A stretch of DNA of 40,925 nucleotides from Chloroflexota bacterium (lineage in GTDB: Bacteria > Chloroflexota > Dehalococcoidia > Lucifugimonadales > Lucifugimonadaceae). Both the position numbers and the translations under genes were made by a program. Shown one piece after another: positions 7,835 to 16,433 of this stretch. The notes below the pieces were generated by a model, which had not been told where the DNA came from, made no database searches, and saw nothing but the letters and a program-made list of their open reading frames with translations. Position 1 is the stretch's first letter. Each line of letters begins with the position of its first letter. The stretch is taken from positions 1-40,925 of the forward strand of contig JACZRO010000005.1 of NCBI GenBank assembly GCA_022574675.1. Reading direction: 5' to 3'.

Positions 7835-9586
7835 CTAATCATCTTCCAGGGTCGAGATGTCGCCCTCCGGCAGGCCCAGCTCGCGCGCCTTTAGCAGGCG
7901 GCGCATGATCTTCCCGGAGCGCGTCTTGGGCAGTGAGTCGATGAACTCCATCTGGCGCGGCGCGATGGCCGCGGACAGCTTGGTTCGGACGAAACGCATG
8001 ATGTCGCGCCGCAGCGCGTCCGTCTGCTCGACGCCGGGCCGCGTCGCTACGAACGCCTTCACGACCTCCATCGCGATCTCGTCCGGCACGCCGATCACGC
8101 CGGCCTCGACCACGTCCGGGTGCTCGATCAGCGCGCTCTCGACCTCGAAGGGCCCGACCAGGTGCCCGGCCGTGTTGATCACGTCGTCCGAGCGGCCCTG
8201 GAACCAGAAGTAACCGTCGGCGTCCATCTGCGCCTGGTCGCCGGTGATGTACCAGCCCTTCTTGTACTTGGAGTTGTACATCTCGGTGTTGTTCCAGTAG
8301 GTCTGGAACTGGGATGGCCAGCCGGGGCGCACCGCCAGCAGGCCGTCCTCGCCCGGGGGCAGCGGGTTGTAGTCCTGGTCCAGGATGGCCATCTCGATCC
8401 CGGGAATCGGCTTGCCCATCGAGCCGGGCCGCACCTCCATCGAGGCGTAGTTGGCGCACATGATTGCGCCGGTCTCTGTCTGCCACCAGTTGTCGTGTAT
8501 CGCCTGGTGGAACATCTCGTTGCCCCACACGACCGCCTCCGGGTTGAGCGGCTCGCCGACCGAGGCGATGAAGCGGAGCGACGATAGGTCGTGGCTCTTG
8601 ACCGGGTCCTCCCCGGCGCGCATCAACATGCGGATAGCGGTGGGCGCGGTGTACCAGACCGTCACCTTGTACTTGTCGATAAGGTCGTACCAGTTATTGG
8701 CGCTGAATCCGCCTTCGTAGATCACGTTCGTTACGCCGTTCGTCCACGGCGCCATCATGCCGTAGGACGTGCCGGTCACCCATCCCGGGTCGGCGGTGCA
8801 GAAGTAGATGTCGTCAAAGTGCAGGTCCAGCGCCCACTTGCCGGTGGCGTACTGCTGCACGGCGGCGAGGTGGCGGTGGACGGCGCCCTTTGGCTTGCCG
8901 GTTGTGCCGGACGTGTAGTGCATGATCGAGTAGTCGTACATCGAGGTCGAGACGATGTTGAACTCGTCGGAAGCGTCCGCCATAAGTGACTCGTATGACA
9001 GGTCGCCCTCGACCAGCGGGGCGTCCGACCGGCCGTCCTTGTTGACGACTACGATGTGCTCGATGGCCGGGCACTCGGGAAGGATGCCGCCAACCTTGGC
9101 GCGCAGCTCCGGCTCGGTCAGAAAGATCTTTGCCCCGGAGTCTTGCAGACGGTCGCGGACGGGCTCGGGCCCGAACGCCGAGAAGAGGGGTCCTACCACA
9201 CCACCCGCCTTGAGCGTGCCAAAGAAGGCGAAGTACAGCTCCGGCAGCCGGTCCATGAAGATGAAGACGCGGTCCCCGCGCCCCAGTCCGAGATCGGTCA
9301 CGACGTTAGCCCAGCGGTTGGTCTGCGCCTTCATCTCGGAGAAGGTGTAGGTCTCCTCCTCCCCGTTCTTGCCGGCCCAGATCAGGGCCACCTTGTCACC
9401 GTGACCGTGAGCGACGTGGCGGTCGATCGCCTCGTAAGCCTTGTTAAGGCCGCCGTCGGGTAGCCAGTCCAGCTCCGAGTAAAGGTCGGTCCACTGGAAA
9501 TCCCGGGCCGTTTCGTCACGGTCTGCCAGGTTCGGCTTGACCGTCATCTCTGAGATAGGCGGCTTTGTGATCGGGTCGAACGGCAC
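7835..9586 (-). CDS. acsA: Acetate/acyl--CoA ligase (AMP-forming)
   Basis: A 583-residue ANL-superfamily ligase that activates acetate or a related short carboxylate to an acyl-adenylate and then the CoA thioester. Motifs: P-loop YTSGTTGKPKG; substrate-pocket region PGWVTGTSYGMMAPW; A5-like NWWQTETG; A7 WYITGDQAQMDADGY; A8 hinge FQGRSDDVINTAGH; and the catalytic lysine in PKTRSGKIMRR. The NTAGH and NWWQTETG signatures are those of acetyl-CoA synthetases, and the length matches the short AcsA type (about 570 aa). The GTG start at 9586 has GGAGG 7 bp upstream; the frame extends open to 9769 without a better site. It is divergent from the enoyl-CoA hydratase gene, suggesting a shared control region. 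Assignment to acetate rather than another short acid is inference. Confidence 0.85.
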   Translation of the reverse strand: MPFDPITKPPISEMTVKPNLADRDETARDFQWTDLYSELDWLPDGGLNKAYEAIDRHVAHGHGDKVALIWAGKNGEEETYTFSEMKAQTNRWANVVTDLGLGRGDRVFIFMDRLPELYFAFFGTLKAGGVVGPLFSAFGPEPVRDRLQDSGAKIFLTEPELRAKVGGILPECPAIEHIVVVNKDGRSDAPLVEGDLSYESLMADASDEFNIVSTSMYDYSIMHYTSGTTGKPKGAVHRHLAAVQQYATGKWALDLHFDDIYFCTADPGWVTGTSYGMMAPWTNGVTNVIYEGGFSANNWYDLIDKYKVTVWYTAPTAIRMLMRAGEDPVKSHDLSSLRFIASVGEPLNPEAVVWGNEMFHQAIHDNWWQTETGAIMCANYASMEVRPGSMGKPIPGIEMAILDQDYNPLPPGEDGLLAVRPGWPSQFQTYWNNTEMYNSKYKKGWYITGDQAQMDADGYFWFQGRSDDVINTAGHLVGPFEVESALIEHPDVVEAGVIGVPDEIAMEVVKAFVATRPGVEQTDALRRDIMRFVRTKLSAAIAPRQMEFIDSLPKTRSGKIMRRLLKARELGLPEGDISTLEDD

Positions 9587-9842
9587 TTGAACGCCTCCGG
9601 CTTTACGCGGGGAATCTTGGCTACGCGAGCGGGGCATGAGGATACCGGACGTGGGAGTGTCCGGCAAAACGAGGGAGCGATCCGCTACACCGTCGCACCG
9701 GCTACCGTCGCCCCGGGCGCCGCCCGGAACAGGGAGGTTCGCGTTGACCGGCCGCGGAGGCCGGGACATAATCGGGCCTCCCGAGTCACTACATCGACCC
9801 CGAGCCCTTGTTTAAGGGGCCTTTCCGAGGAGCCATTCAGAC

Positions 9843-10607
9843 TTGTCCGACGAGAATCCCATCCTGCTTGAACACGATGGCCCGGTCGCCATCGTCACGC
9901 TTAACCGGCCGCACGTCCTCAACGCACTCAGCCGGAAACTTTTCACCGAGCTTTACGACACGATGGACAGGCTCGATGAGGACGACGACACGGCGGTGAT
10001 CGTCGTCACCGGCGCGGGCGACCGCGCCTTCTCCGCCGGGGCGGATATCAAGGAGATGGCCCGCCTTGCGGCGGAGGACGTGCCTCCACCGTCGAGCAAC
10101 TTCTCGGAGAACTCGTGGCGCTTTGCCACGGGAGCGAAGCCACGGATCGGTGCGCTAAACGGGCTCTGCTACGGCGGCGGTGGCGTGCTATCGACTTCGT
10201 TCGACATACGTGTCGGCTGCGAACGCACCCGGTTCCGGTTCCTGGCGGTGACCTACGGACGCATCAACAACACCTGGCTGTTGCCGACGATTGTGGGGCT
10301 GCCGGCCGCACGCGAGTACCTGTTCACCGGGCGGATCGTTGAGCCGGATGAGGCGTACAGGGCCGGACTGCTAAACCATCTCGTACAGCCCGACCAGGTG
10401 CTGCCGAAGGCGATGGAGATCGCCCACGACATCGCCAAGAACGACCAGCGCATGGTGCAGGGCGCCAAGCGGCTTATCGACGGCAATATCGGCCGGGGCT
10501 GGCGGGAGCAGTTCGAGGAAGAGATCGCCGAGCAGAAGACGAAACTCGCGCCGACCCCCGTGCTCGAAGGATTCAAGGAATTCATCGACCGGAAGGGAAC
10601 GGGTTAG
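9843..10607 (+). CDS. Enoyl-CoA hydratase/isomerase family protein (crotonase fold)
   Basis: A 254-residue crotonase-superfamily protein acting on acyl-CoA thioesters. The oxyanion-hole motifs are RAFSAGADIKEM and LNGLCYGGGG. The usual catalytic glutamates in the stretch after the second motif are not evident: VTYGRINNTWLLPTIVG replaces the common PEINLG pattern, so hydratase activity is uncertain and another crotonase reaction may apply. The C-terminal helices include EYLFTGRIVEPDEAYRAGL and VQGAKRLIDGN, as in the family. TTG start, with GAGGAG 10 bp upstream. Its neighbours, an acyl-CoA synthetase (divergent) and a CoA-transferase (downstream), point to a carboxylic-acid degradation module. 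Confidence 0.85.
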   Translation: MSDENPILLEHDGPVAIVTLNRPHVLNALSRKLFTELYDTMDRLDEDDDTAVIVVTGAGDRAFSAGADIKEMARLAAEDVPPPSSNFSENSWRFATGAKPRIGALNGLCYGGGGVLSTSFDIRVGCERTRFRFLAVTYGRINNTWLLPTIVGLPAAREYLFTGRIVEPDEAYRAGLLNHLVQPDQVLPKAMEIAHDIAKNDQRMVQGAKRLIDGNIGRGWREQFEEEIAEQKTKLAPTPVLEGFKEFIDRKGTG

Positions 10608-10730
10608 CGGGGTCCGCCAGACCTCGTGAACACGTCGAAATTGACGGATGTATGATCGGCGCACTCGCCATCTGAATCTGTACGCAGGGGCCGGCCGCGT
10701 AGTCGCGGCGACCCCTCTGGAGGGGAATTG

Positions 10731-11933
10731 ATGACCATCGGCAACGGCACACAGCCCAAAGGCGCCCTGGACGGCGTCCGCGTCCTGGACCTGGGCCGCT
10801 ACCAGGCGGGCCCGCGCTGCGGTCTGATGTTCGCCCGCCTGGGCGCGGACGTGATCAAGGTTGAAGCGCTCACGGGCGACGAAAGCCGTTCCAACGGCCC
10901 CAAGGTGCGTGGCCAGTCCGCCTACTGGGTGCAGTACAACTCCGGAAAGCGGAGCCTCTCGATAAATCTTCGGACCGAGGAGGGTAAAGAAGTCCTCCGC
11001 GATCTCGTGAAGGTCTCGGATGTCCTGATCCAGAACTTCCGGCCGGGCACCATCGGCAAGATGGGTTTCGGCTACGAGGAGTTGAAGAAGCTGAACAAGG
11101 GCATCGTGATGGTCAACGTCTCGGCGTACGGCCAGTACGGACCGTTCAAGGACCGGGTCGGCTTCGACACGATCGGCCAGGCGATGAGCGGGTTGATGTC
11201 TCTGACCGGGCCGCCCGAGGGCGATCCGACCGTCCTCCCGTTCCCGCTGATCGACCGCATCACGTCGCTGCACGCGACGATCGGCGCGCTGGGCGCGCTT
11301 TACGAGCGCCAGTTCTCCGGCGAGGGTCAGGCCATTGACGTGTGCCTGGCTGACACCGGATTCACGACCTGCGAGATCCCGCTCACGGCCTTCCTGGGCG
11401 CGGGGATCGTGCCCGAACGCACGGGCAACGGCGACGGCGTGACAAACTCCTACAAGACGAAGGACGGCCACGTGTACCTGGCCGGCGCCTCAAGCGACAA
11501 CATCTTCCCCCGGTTGGCGGACACGATCGGTCACCCGGAATGGAAGGAAGACCCGCGCTGGCAGAACCGGACCGGCCGCAGCGACAACAGCGGCGAGATC
11601 GAGGCGGCGTTGATCGAGTGGTTCAGCGATCGGACCATGGACGAGGCGGAGGAAATCCTGAACGCAGCATCAATTCCCTGCGCGCCGGTCAACGACATCC
11701 CGCGCGCTGCCATGAGCAAGCATCTTAAGGAGCGTGAGGTGCTGGTTGAGGTGCCGGACCCGATCGCCGGCACCATCCATGTCACCGGCAAGATCGTGAA
11801 GTTCAGCCGGAGCGACGTGCCGGTCGGCTCCACGCCGACGGTGGGCCAGCACAACGAGGAGATCATGCGTGACCTGCTGGGCAAGAGCGATGAAGAGATC
11901 GCGGCATTGCGCGAGGCGGACGTGATCGGCTAG
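10731..11933 (+). CDS. Class III CoA-transferase (CaiB/BaiF family)
   Basis: A 400-residue formyl-CoA:oxalate CoA-transferase-type protein that moves CoA between organic acids. The N-terminal Rossmann part reads LDGVRVLDLGRYQAGPR...LGADVIKVE, followed by YNSGKRSLSINL. The catalytic aspartate is in RVGFDTIGQAMSG (Asp146 from this start), which forms the aspartyl-CoA thioester in characterised members. The C-terminal part carries SIPCAPVNDI and EREVLVEV. The ATG at 10731 is preferred over the adjacent TTG at 10728 because GGAGG lies 7 bp upstream of it. A TATGAT box sits at 10651-10656, but its -35 partner is poor. Transferred acid unknown; its position after the enoyl-CoA hydratase suggests shared catabolism. 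Confidence 0.9.
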   Translation: MTIGNGTQPKGALDGVRVLDLGRYQAGPRCGLMFARLGADVIKVEALTGDESRSNGPKVRGQSAYWVQYNSGKRSLSINLRTEEGKEVLRDLVKVSDVLIQNFRPGTIGKMGFGYEELKKLNKGIVMVNVSAYGQYGPFKDRVGFDTIGQAMSGLMSLTGPPEGDPTVLPFPLIDRITSLHATIGALGALYERQFSGEGQAIDVCLADTGFTTCEIPLTAFLGAGIVPERTGNGDGVTNSYKTKDGHVYLAGASSDNIFPRLADTIGHPEWKEDPRWQNRTGRSDNSGEIEAALIEWFSDRTMDEAEEILNAASIPCAPVNDIPRAAMSKHLKEREVLVEVPDPIAGTIHVTGKIVKFSRSDVPVGSTPTVGQHNEEIMRDLLGKSDEEIAALREADVIG

Positions 11934-12027
11934 CACAGACCCGGGGGCCGCTTTGTCTGTCCCGCGGAGCCTTTTTCTCGGGACAACGCAGCGGAGGCAA
12001 CACTGGAAGACCGTTGCCGCGCACCCG

Positions 12028-12056
12028 TTGTCGGGGGCCTGCCCCGCGGCTATGAT
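12028..12056 (+). promoter_or_regulatory. Sigma-70-type promoter of the L9-dnaB operon
   Basis: TTGTCG (12028-12033) and TATGAT (12051-12056) are separated by exactly 17 bp, in the 302-bp gap before the L9 gene. The predicted transcript start near 12063 leaves a leader of about 170 nt. Upstream of it, TGTCCCG and CGGGACA near 11957-11986 can pair across a T-rich loop. Confidence 0.55.
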
Positions 12057-12235
12057 CGGTTGATCGTCTCCCCCGGTCTGCCCCCGCACGCTTCAGTCGT
12101 GTCGCGGCGGGTCTCCGGCATTCGAGTCGCAGCATCCAGGTGACCGACCGCGCTCCGGACATTCCGCCGCCGGGTCACACCTGTTTCCGCCCCGTCCCCG
12201 GTCGATCGACCGAAGCGGGGTGCATGGAGGATCAG

Positions 12236-12910
12236 ATGAAGATCATTTTCCTGCAAGATGTCCCGCCCAACGCGCGCGCTGGCGACATCAAAGACGTCAA
12301 GAACGGCTACGCCCGCAACTTCCTCCTGCCCCGCGGTCTCGCCACGATGGCGACGGTGGGTGAGTTGAAGCGCGTCGAGAGCCTCAGGCGAGATGCCGAG
12401 GTGCGTCGCGTTAAAGAGGCGGAAGAGTGGCGGGAGGTCGCAGAGAAACTGGCTGAAGAGCCGGTAGAGATCCTGGTCCGCTCGGGTCCGCGCGGCCGAC
12501 TTTACGGCTCTGTCACGAACACCATGCTGGCCGAGAAGCTGACCGAGATATCCAGGGTGCAGGTAGACCGGCGCGGGATACGTTTCGACGCCCCGGTCCG
12601 CGCGCTCGGCGAGTACACCGTCCCGATCCATTATTTCGAAGGCGTCGATGGCCAGGTGGAACTGCACGTCCTGTCCCAGGATGGCGGCGCCGAGGCCGCG
12701 GCGATGGAAGCGGCGTTGGAGGATGGAATAATCAGTGACGGCGCCGGCCAGATGTCGTTACTCGAGGAGTTCGAAGCCAGGCGTATCGCACGTGAACTGC
12801 GTGAGGCCCGGGAGCGCGGTGAGGAGCCCGAGGAATCCGAGGACGGAACCGAGGCGGCCCCCAAAAACACCCAGGAAGACGATGGCAAAGCGGAGAGCGC
12901 AAAGGACTGA
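12236..12910 (+). CDS. rplI: 50S ribosomal protein L9 with acidic C-terminal extension
   Basis: The large-subunit protein L9 binds 23S rRNA domain V through its N-domain. Residues 1-40 carry the L9 signature: MKIIFLQDVPPNARAGDIKD followed by VKNGYARNFLLPRGLA. A long charged connecting helix and a C-terminal domain (RLYGSVTNTMLAEKL...YTVPIHYFEGVDGQVELHV) follow. Known L9 proteins are about 150 residues; this one has 224. After about residue 147 there is an extra Glu/Asp-rich helical tail ending KNTQEDDGKAESAKD, probably disordered. The start is fixed by GGAGG 5 bp before the ATG; an open extension upstream to 12140 is not supported. DnaB starts 6 bp after its stop, the conserved L9-dnaB pairing. 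Confidence 0.93.
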   Translation: MKIIFLQDVPPNARAGDIKDVKNGYARNFLLPRGLATMATVGELKRVESLRRDAEVRRVKEAEEWREVAEKLAEEPVEILVRSGPRGRLYGSVTNTMLAEKLTEISRVQVDRRGIRFDAPVRALGEYTVPIHYFEGVDGQVELHVLSQDGGAEAAAMEAALEDGIISDGAGQMSLLEEFEARRIARELREARERGEEPEESEDGTEAAPKNTQEDDGKAESAKD

Positions 12911-12916
12911 TCCCAG

Positions 12917-14308
12917 GTGCAGGCTGACCGGCTTCCCCCGCACGACATAGAGTCTGAAGAGGCCGTCATCGGCTCGTTGCTGATCGATGGCGACGCGGTG
13001 ACGCGAGTCGCCGCGTTCCTGGAACCGGACGACTTTTACCGCGAACGAAACCGCTGGTGCTATGAGGCCTGCATAGACCTGTTCCATCGGCGCGATGCGA
13101 TAGACCAGATCTCGGTGGCGCACGAGCTTGAGCGCACCGAGAGGCTGGCCGACGTCGGCGGCACGGCGTACCTGGGCCACCTGGTCGAGATCCTGCCGAC
13201 CTCCGTCCACGTCGAGTACTACGGGCGAATCGTCCAGCGCACATCGACCATGCGCCGGCTCATCCGCGCCGCGTCCGACATCTCCGAGATCGGCTACCAG
13301 GAAGACGCCGACGTCGAGGTGGCGCTGGGTCGGGCCGAGGATGTTCTGTTCCGTATCCGGTCCAGCGCCGGGACGCGGGACTTCGTGCCGCTCAGCGAGT
13401 CGCTCGACCCGTTCCTGGAGCAGACCTCTCCCCTGACAGACCTTGACGGCGGCGAGGGCCGGCCGATAGGCACCGGGTTCAAGGACCTGGACGATCTGCT
13501 GGGCGGAATGAGCCGATCTGACATGATCGTGCTCGCCGCGCGGCCGAGCGTCGGCAAGACGATGCTGGCGTTGAACATCGCCAGGAACGCGGCCGCCGGG
13601 TTCGGCGTCGGCCCGGGCGCCATCGTCGGTATCTTCTCCCTTGAGATGGGCAAGGAGCAGGTCGCGCTACGCCTTCTGTCCGCCGAGGCGCGGGTCAATA
13701 TGCACAACCTGCGCATGCGCCTGCTGAGCGAGCAGGAGCAGACGCGGGTGGTGGACTCTATCGGCGTGCTTTCGGACTTTTCTGTCTTCATCGACGACAC
13801 GCCTATCCAGTCGGTGGCGGAGATGCGCTCCAAGGCGCGACGCCTGCAGATGGAGCACGGGCTGGACTTCGTGGTGATCGACTACATGCAGTTGATTCTC
13901 GGCAACAGCCGGCGCAGCGAGAACAACAGGGCGCAGGAGGTCAGCGAGATCTCCCGCTCGATCAAAGGCATGGCGCGGGACCTGCAGGTGCCGGTGCTGG
14001 CCCTCTCCCAGTTGAGCCGCGCCATCGAGCACCGCCAGTCCCACAGGCCGATGCTGTCCGACCTGCGGGAGAGCGGGTCCATTGAGCAGGACGCCGATGT
14101 GGTCATATTCATCCATCGTGAGGACAAGTTCTCGACAGCGGAAGAATGGGAGCGCGACCACCAGGGCCAGATCTTCCCGCGGGGGCTGGCGGAGTTGATC
14201 GTCGCCAAGCACCGCAACGGGCCGACCGGAAGCGTCGAGCTATCTGTGAGCGATGCGCACGGGCGCTTCCGGTCGGTCGACCGGCGCGTCGTAGAGTCTC
14301 CGGCGTAG
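12917..14308 (+). CDS. dnaB: Replicative DNA helicase DnaB
   Basis: Hexameric 5'-3' helicase that unwinds DNA at the replication fork. The N-terminal DnaB domain starts PPHDIESEEAVIGSLL. The RecA-like core has Walker A ARPSVGKT (208-215), the SLEM motif at FSLEMGKEQ, Walker B FVVIDYMQLI (318-327), and the arginine-finger region DLRESGSIEQDADVV. Length of 463 aa is typical and no intein is present. GTG start 6 bp after the L9 stop, so the two are translated together. The next gene starts 6 bp after its stop. The downstream DnaD-like protein and AAA+ loader are probably its partners in loading. Confidence 0.95.
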   Translation: MQADRLPPHDIESEEAVIGSLLIDGDAVTRVAAFLEPDDFYRERNRWCYEACIDLFHRRDAIDQISVAHELERTERLADVGGTAYLGHLVEILPTSVHVEYYGRIVQRTSTMRRLIRAASDISEIGYQEDADVEVALGRAEDVLFRIRSSAGTRDFVPLSESLDPFLEQTSPLTDLDGGEGRPIGTGFKDLDDLLGGMSRSDMIVLAARPSVGKTMLALNIARNAAAGFGVGPGAIVGIFSLEMGKEQVALRLLSAEARVNMHNLRMRLLSEQEQTRVVDSIGVLSDFSVFIDDTPIQSVAEMRSKARRLQMEHGLDFVVIDYMQLILGNSRRSENNRAQEVSEISRSIKGMARDLQVPVLALSQLSRAIEHRQSHRPMLSDLRESGSIEQDADVVIFIHREDKFSTAEEWERDHQGQIFPRGLAELIVAKHRNGPTGSVELSVSDAHGRFRSVDRRVVESPA

Positions 14309-14314
14309 GCCGGC

Positions 14315-15079
14315 ATGACCGACCGCGGGGAATCAAGCGTGAGTGGCTCGACTCGCGAGGGCATCCACGACGTCCCGGGCTTCCCGGCCGGATACCAGTC
14401 CACGCCGGTCCCGAACCCGCTCCTGTCCAGCCTGCTCGAGGAGATCGACGACCTCGACGAGTTAAAAGTGACGCTGCGCGCCATCTGGTTCCTGCACCAG
14501 CGGCGCCTGTTCCCGGCATCGATCCGTGCAGACGACCTGCTTTCAGACCGCACCACCGCGGCGATGCTCCACGCCGCCGGCCCGCAACTTGAAGACCGTG
14601 TGTCAGCGGCGCTGGAAAATGCGACCCGTCGTGGTACGCTGCTGGCTGTCCGGGGGGAGGACGGGGCGACCCTTTATTTCCTGAATTCGGACGCCGTTCG
14701 CAGGGCCGTCGAAAAGTCGTTCCCGGGGCCGGCCCGGGATGTCCCCAGAAGAGATCGGGGTGAGACCTGGCCGGCGGAGGCCGGGTCGCAACCATCCGTG
14801 TTCGCTGATTACGAGCACAACATCGGCACGTTGACGCCAGCGGTGGCGGACACGCTGCGTGACGCACTCGAGACGTACACGGAGACCTGGATCCGTGACG
14901 CCATAACGACGGCGGCGCGGGCCAACGCCCGGAGTTGGAACTACATAGCCGCCGTCCTGAGGGGATGGGCGGAAGAAGGCAGGCCTGATGGAAAGCCTGG
15001 AACAGATCCTGACGCGAATCGGTCAGACGAGTACATCCGGCGCTACCTCGCAGCACAGCGAGCGCGCGGGAACCGCTGA
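14315..15079 (+). CDS. DnaD-domain primosome protein
   Basis: A 254-residue protein whose C-terminal part (about residues 163-225) fits the DnaD / DnaB2 domain: FADYEHNIGTLTPAVADTL (the YExxIGxLTP motif) and the closing helix NARSWNYIAAVLRGW (the W/S-Y-I..IL..W motif). The family helps deliver the replicative helicase to single-stranded or origin DNA in Firmicutes and relatives. The N-terminal region LPLRAIWFLHQ-like helices at LKVTLRAIWFLHQRRLFPA resemble the winged-helix part of phage/Chloroflexi DnaD proteins. The ATG lies 6 bp after dnaB. Its last 92 bp overlap the loader gene in another frame. The product ends DEYIRRYLAAQRARGNR, similar in style to other DnaD tails, so both frames seem to be used. 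Confidence 0.8.
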   Translation: MTDRGESSVSGSTREGIHDVPGFPAGYQSTPVPNPLLSSLLEEIDDLDELKVTLRAIWFLHQRRLFPASIRADDLLSDRTTAAMLHAAGPQLEDRVSAALENATRRGTLLAVRGEDGATLYFLNSDAVRRAVEKSFPGPARDVPRRDRGETWPAEAGSQPSVFADYEHNIGTLTPAVADTLRDALETYTETWIRDAITTAARANARSWNYIAAVLRGWAEEGRPDGKPGTDPDANRSDEYIRRYLAAQRARGNR

Positions 15080-16433
15080 TCTCGAGCCCCACTGCGATAT
15101 TTGCGACGACGCTCGATGGGTGCGCGTCGGTGAGCCTATGGGCAGTCCCGTGTTCGGCAGGATGGCGCCGTGTGAATGCCAGGAAAAAATCTGGCAAGAT
15201 CACCGGTACGAGCGGCTAAGTCGCTATGCCAACCTGGGTCCGCTCGAGCGGCTCCGGTTTGACACCGCCTTGCCGGACGGGCGTGACGGCTTCTCCGACC
15301 CGGCGACCTTCCGCGCCGCGCTGGAGTCCGCCATGCGCTACGCGCGTAATCCCGAGGGCTGGCTCGTCCTCCTCGGCCCCTCAGGTTGCGGAAAGACGCA
15401 CCTCGCCGCCGCCGTGGCGAACCAGTGCGTTGAGGACGGGAGGCCCGTCTTCTTCATCCCCGCGCCCCAGTTGCTCGATCAGCTGCGGGCATCTTCCGAG
15501 CCGGGCGAGTGGCCGGACTACGACGGTCTGTTCCAGCAGGTGGTGACGGCGCCGTTGCTTGTCCTTGACGACCTGGGAGCCGGGAACATCACCCCGTGGG
15601 CTGAAGAGAAGATGGACCAGGTTCTGACCAGCCGGTACAACGCGCGCCGTCCGACTGTCGTCACGTCCGGGCTTGATCGCAGCTCGATGCCAGACCGGAT
15701 GCGCACACGGCTCCTGGACCCGGACCTGGCCACGGTGTGCGAGATCTCAGCCCCGTCGAGCGCCGCAAAGTCCACCGCCGGCGATCTTCCACGGCGGATG
15801 CTTGATTCGATGACGTTCGAGTCGTTCGAGCCGCGAGGCGGGACGGGAGCGACGCGCGAACAGCAGGCGGTGCTGAAGGAAGCCCTGGGGGTGGCGCGCG
15901 GTTTCGCCGAGCACCCGGACCGCTGGCTGTATCTTGCCGGCCCCACCGGCGTCGGCAAGACCCACCTCGCGGTGGCGATCGCCGGGTTACGCACGGCGCG
16001 TCAATTGCCGGTGACGTTCACGTTTGTGCCGGACCTGCTGGACCACCTCAGGCAGGCGTTCAGTCCGGGGAGCCGGGTAAGTTACGACCGGCTGTTCGAG
16101 CAGATCAAGAACGCCGAGCTTTTGATTCTCGACGATCTCGGCGCCCACAGCTCAACCGCATGGGCGGAGGAAAAGCTGTACCAGCTTATTGTTCACCGCT
16201 ACAACGCAGCGCTCCCGACGGTGATAACGAGCCGCGTCATGCTCGCCGACCTGGACCAGGATGAAGGAGACTCGGGGGCGTCCTTCTCTACGGCGATCAG
16301 GTCACGCCTGCGCGACGGTCTGATGGTGACCGAACGACTCATGACCGCCCCGGACTTCAGGCACCGGGGAGCGGCAAAGCCGCGGGCGCGCCGTTCCAGT
16401 TCAAGCGGATCGCGCAGCCGGGGCCGCCGTTAG
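14988..16433 (+). CDS. Helicase loader (DnaC/DnaI-like) with two tandem AAA+ modules
   Basis: A 481-residue protein. The N-terminus carries a zinc-finger pattern, C36-x2-C39 and C62-x-C64, like that of DnaI/phage DnaC loaders. Two full AAA+ modules follow. Module 1: Walker A GPSGCGKTHLA (130-140), Walker B LLVLDDLG (190-197), sensor region RRPTVVTSG, arginines RMRTRL. Module 2: Walker A GPTGVGKTHLA (318-328), Walker B LLILDDLG (378-385), sensor region ALPTVITSR, arginines AIRSRLRDG. The modules resemble each other closely (WAEEK.....RYNA after each Walker B), so an internal duplication is likely. Known DnaC/DnaI loaders have one module and about 250-310 residues. The C-terminal tail is Arg/Ser-rich. 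The ATG lies inside the DnaD-like gene (92-bp overlap) behind AAGGCAGG. Expected role: loading DnaB onto DNA, probably in the cytoplasm at the origin or at stalled forks. Confidence 0.85.
   Translation: MESLEQILTRIGQTSTSGATSQHSERAGTADLEPHCDICDDARWVRVGEPMGSPVFGRMAPCECQEKIWQDHRYERLSRYANLGPLERLRFDTALPDGRDGFSDPATFRAALESAMRYARNPEGWLVLLGPSGCGKTHLAAAVANQCVEDGRPVFFIPAPQLLDQLRASSEPGEWPDYDGLFQQVVTAPLLVLDDLGAGNITPWAEEKMDQVLTSRYNARRPTVVTSGLDRSSMPDRMRTRLLDPDLATVCEISAPSSAAKSTAGDLPRRMLDSMTFESFEPRGGTGATREQQAVLKEALGVARGFAEHPDRWLYLAGPTGVGKTHLAVAIAGLRTARQLPVTFTFVPDLLDHLRQAFSPGSRVSYDRLFEQIKNAELLILDDLGAHSSTAWAEEKLYQLIVHRYNAALPTVITSRVMLADLDQDEGDSGASFSTAIRSRLRDGLMVTERLMTAPDFRHRGAAKPRARRSSSSGSRSRGRR

Noticed and set aside
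12140-12235. Longer N-terminus for ribosomal protein L9
   Set aside because: The L9 signature begins at MKIIFLQDV and GGAGG sits 5 bp before that ATG; the upstream 32 codons have no ribosome site.
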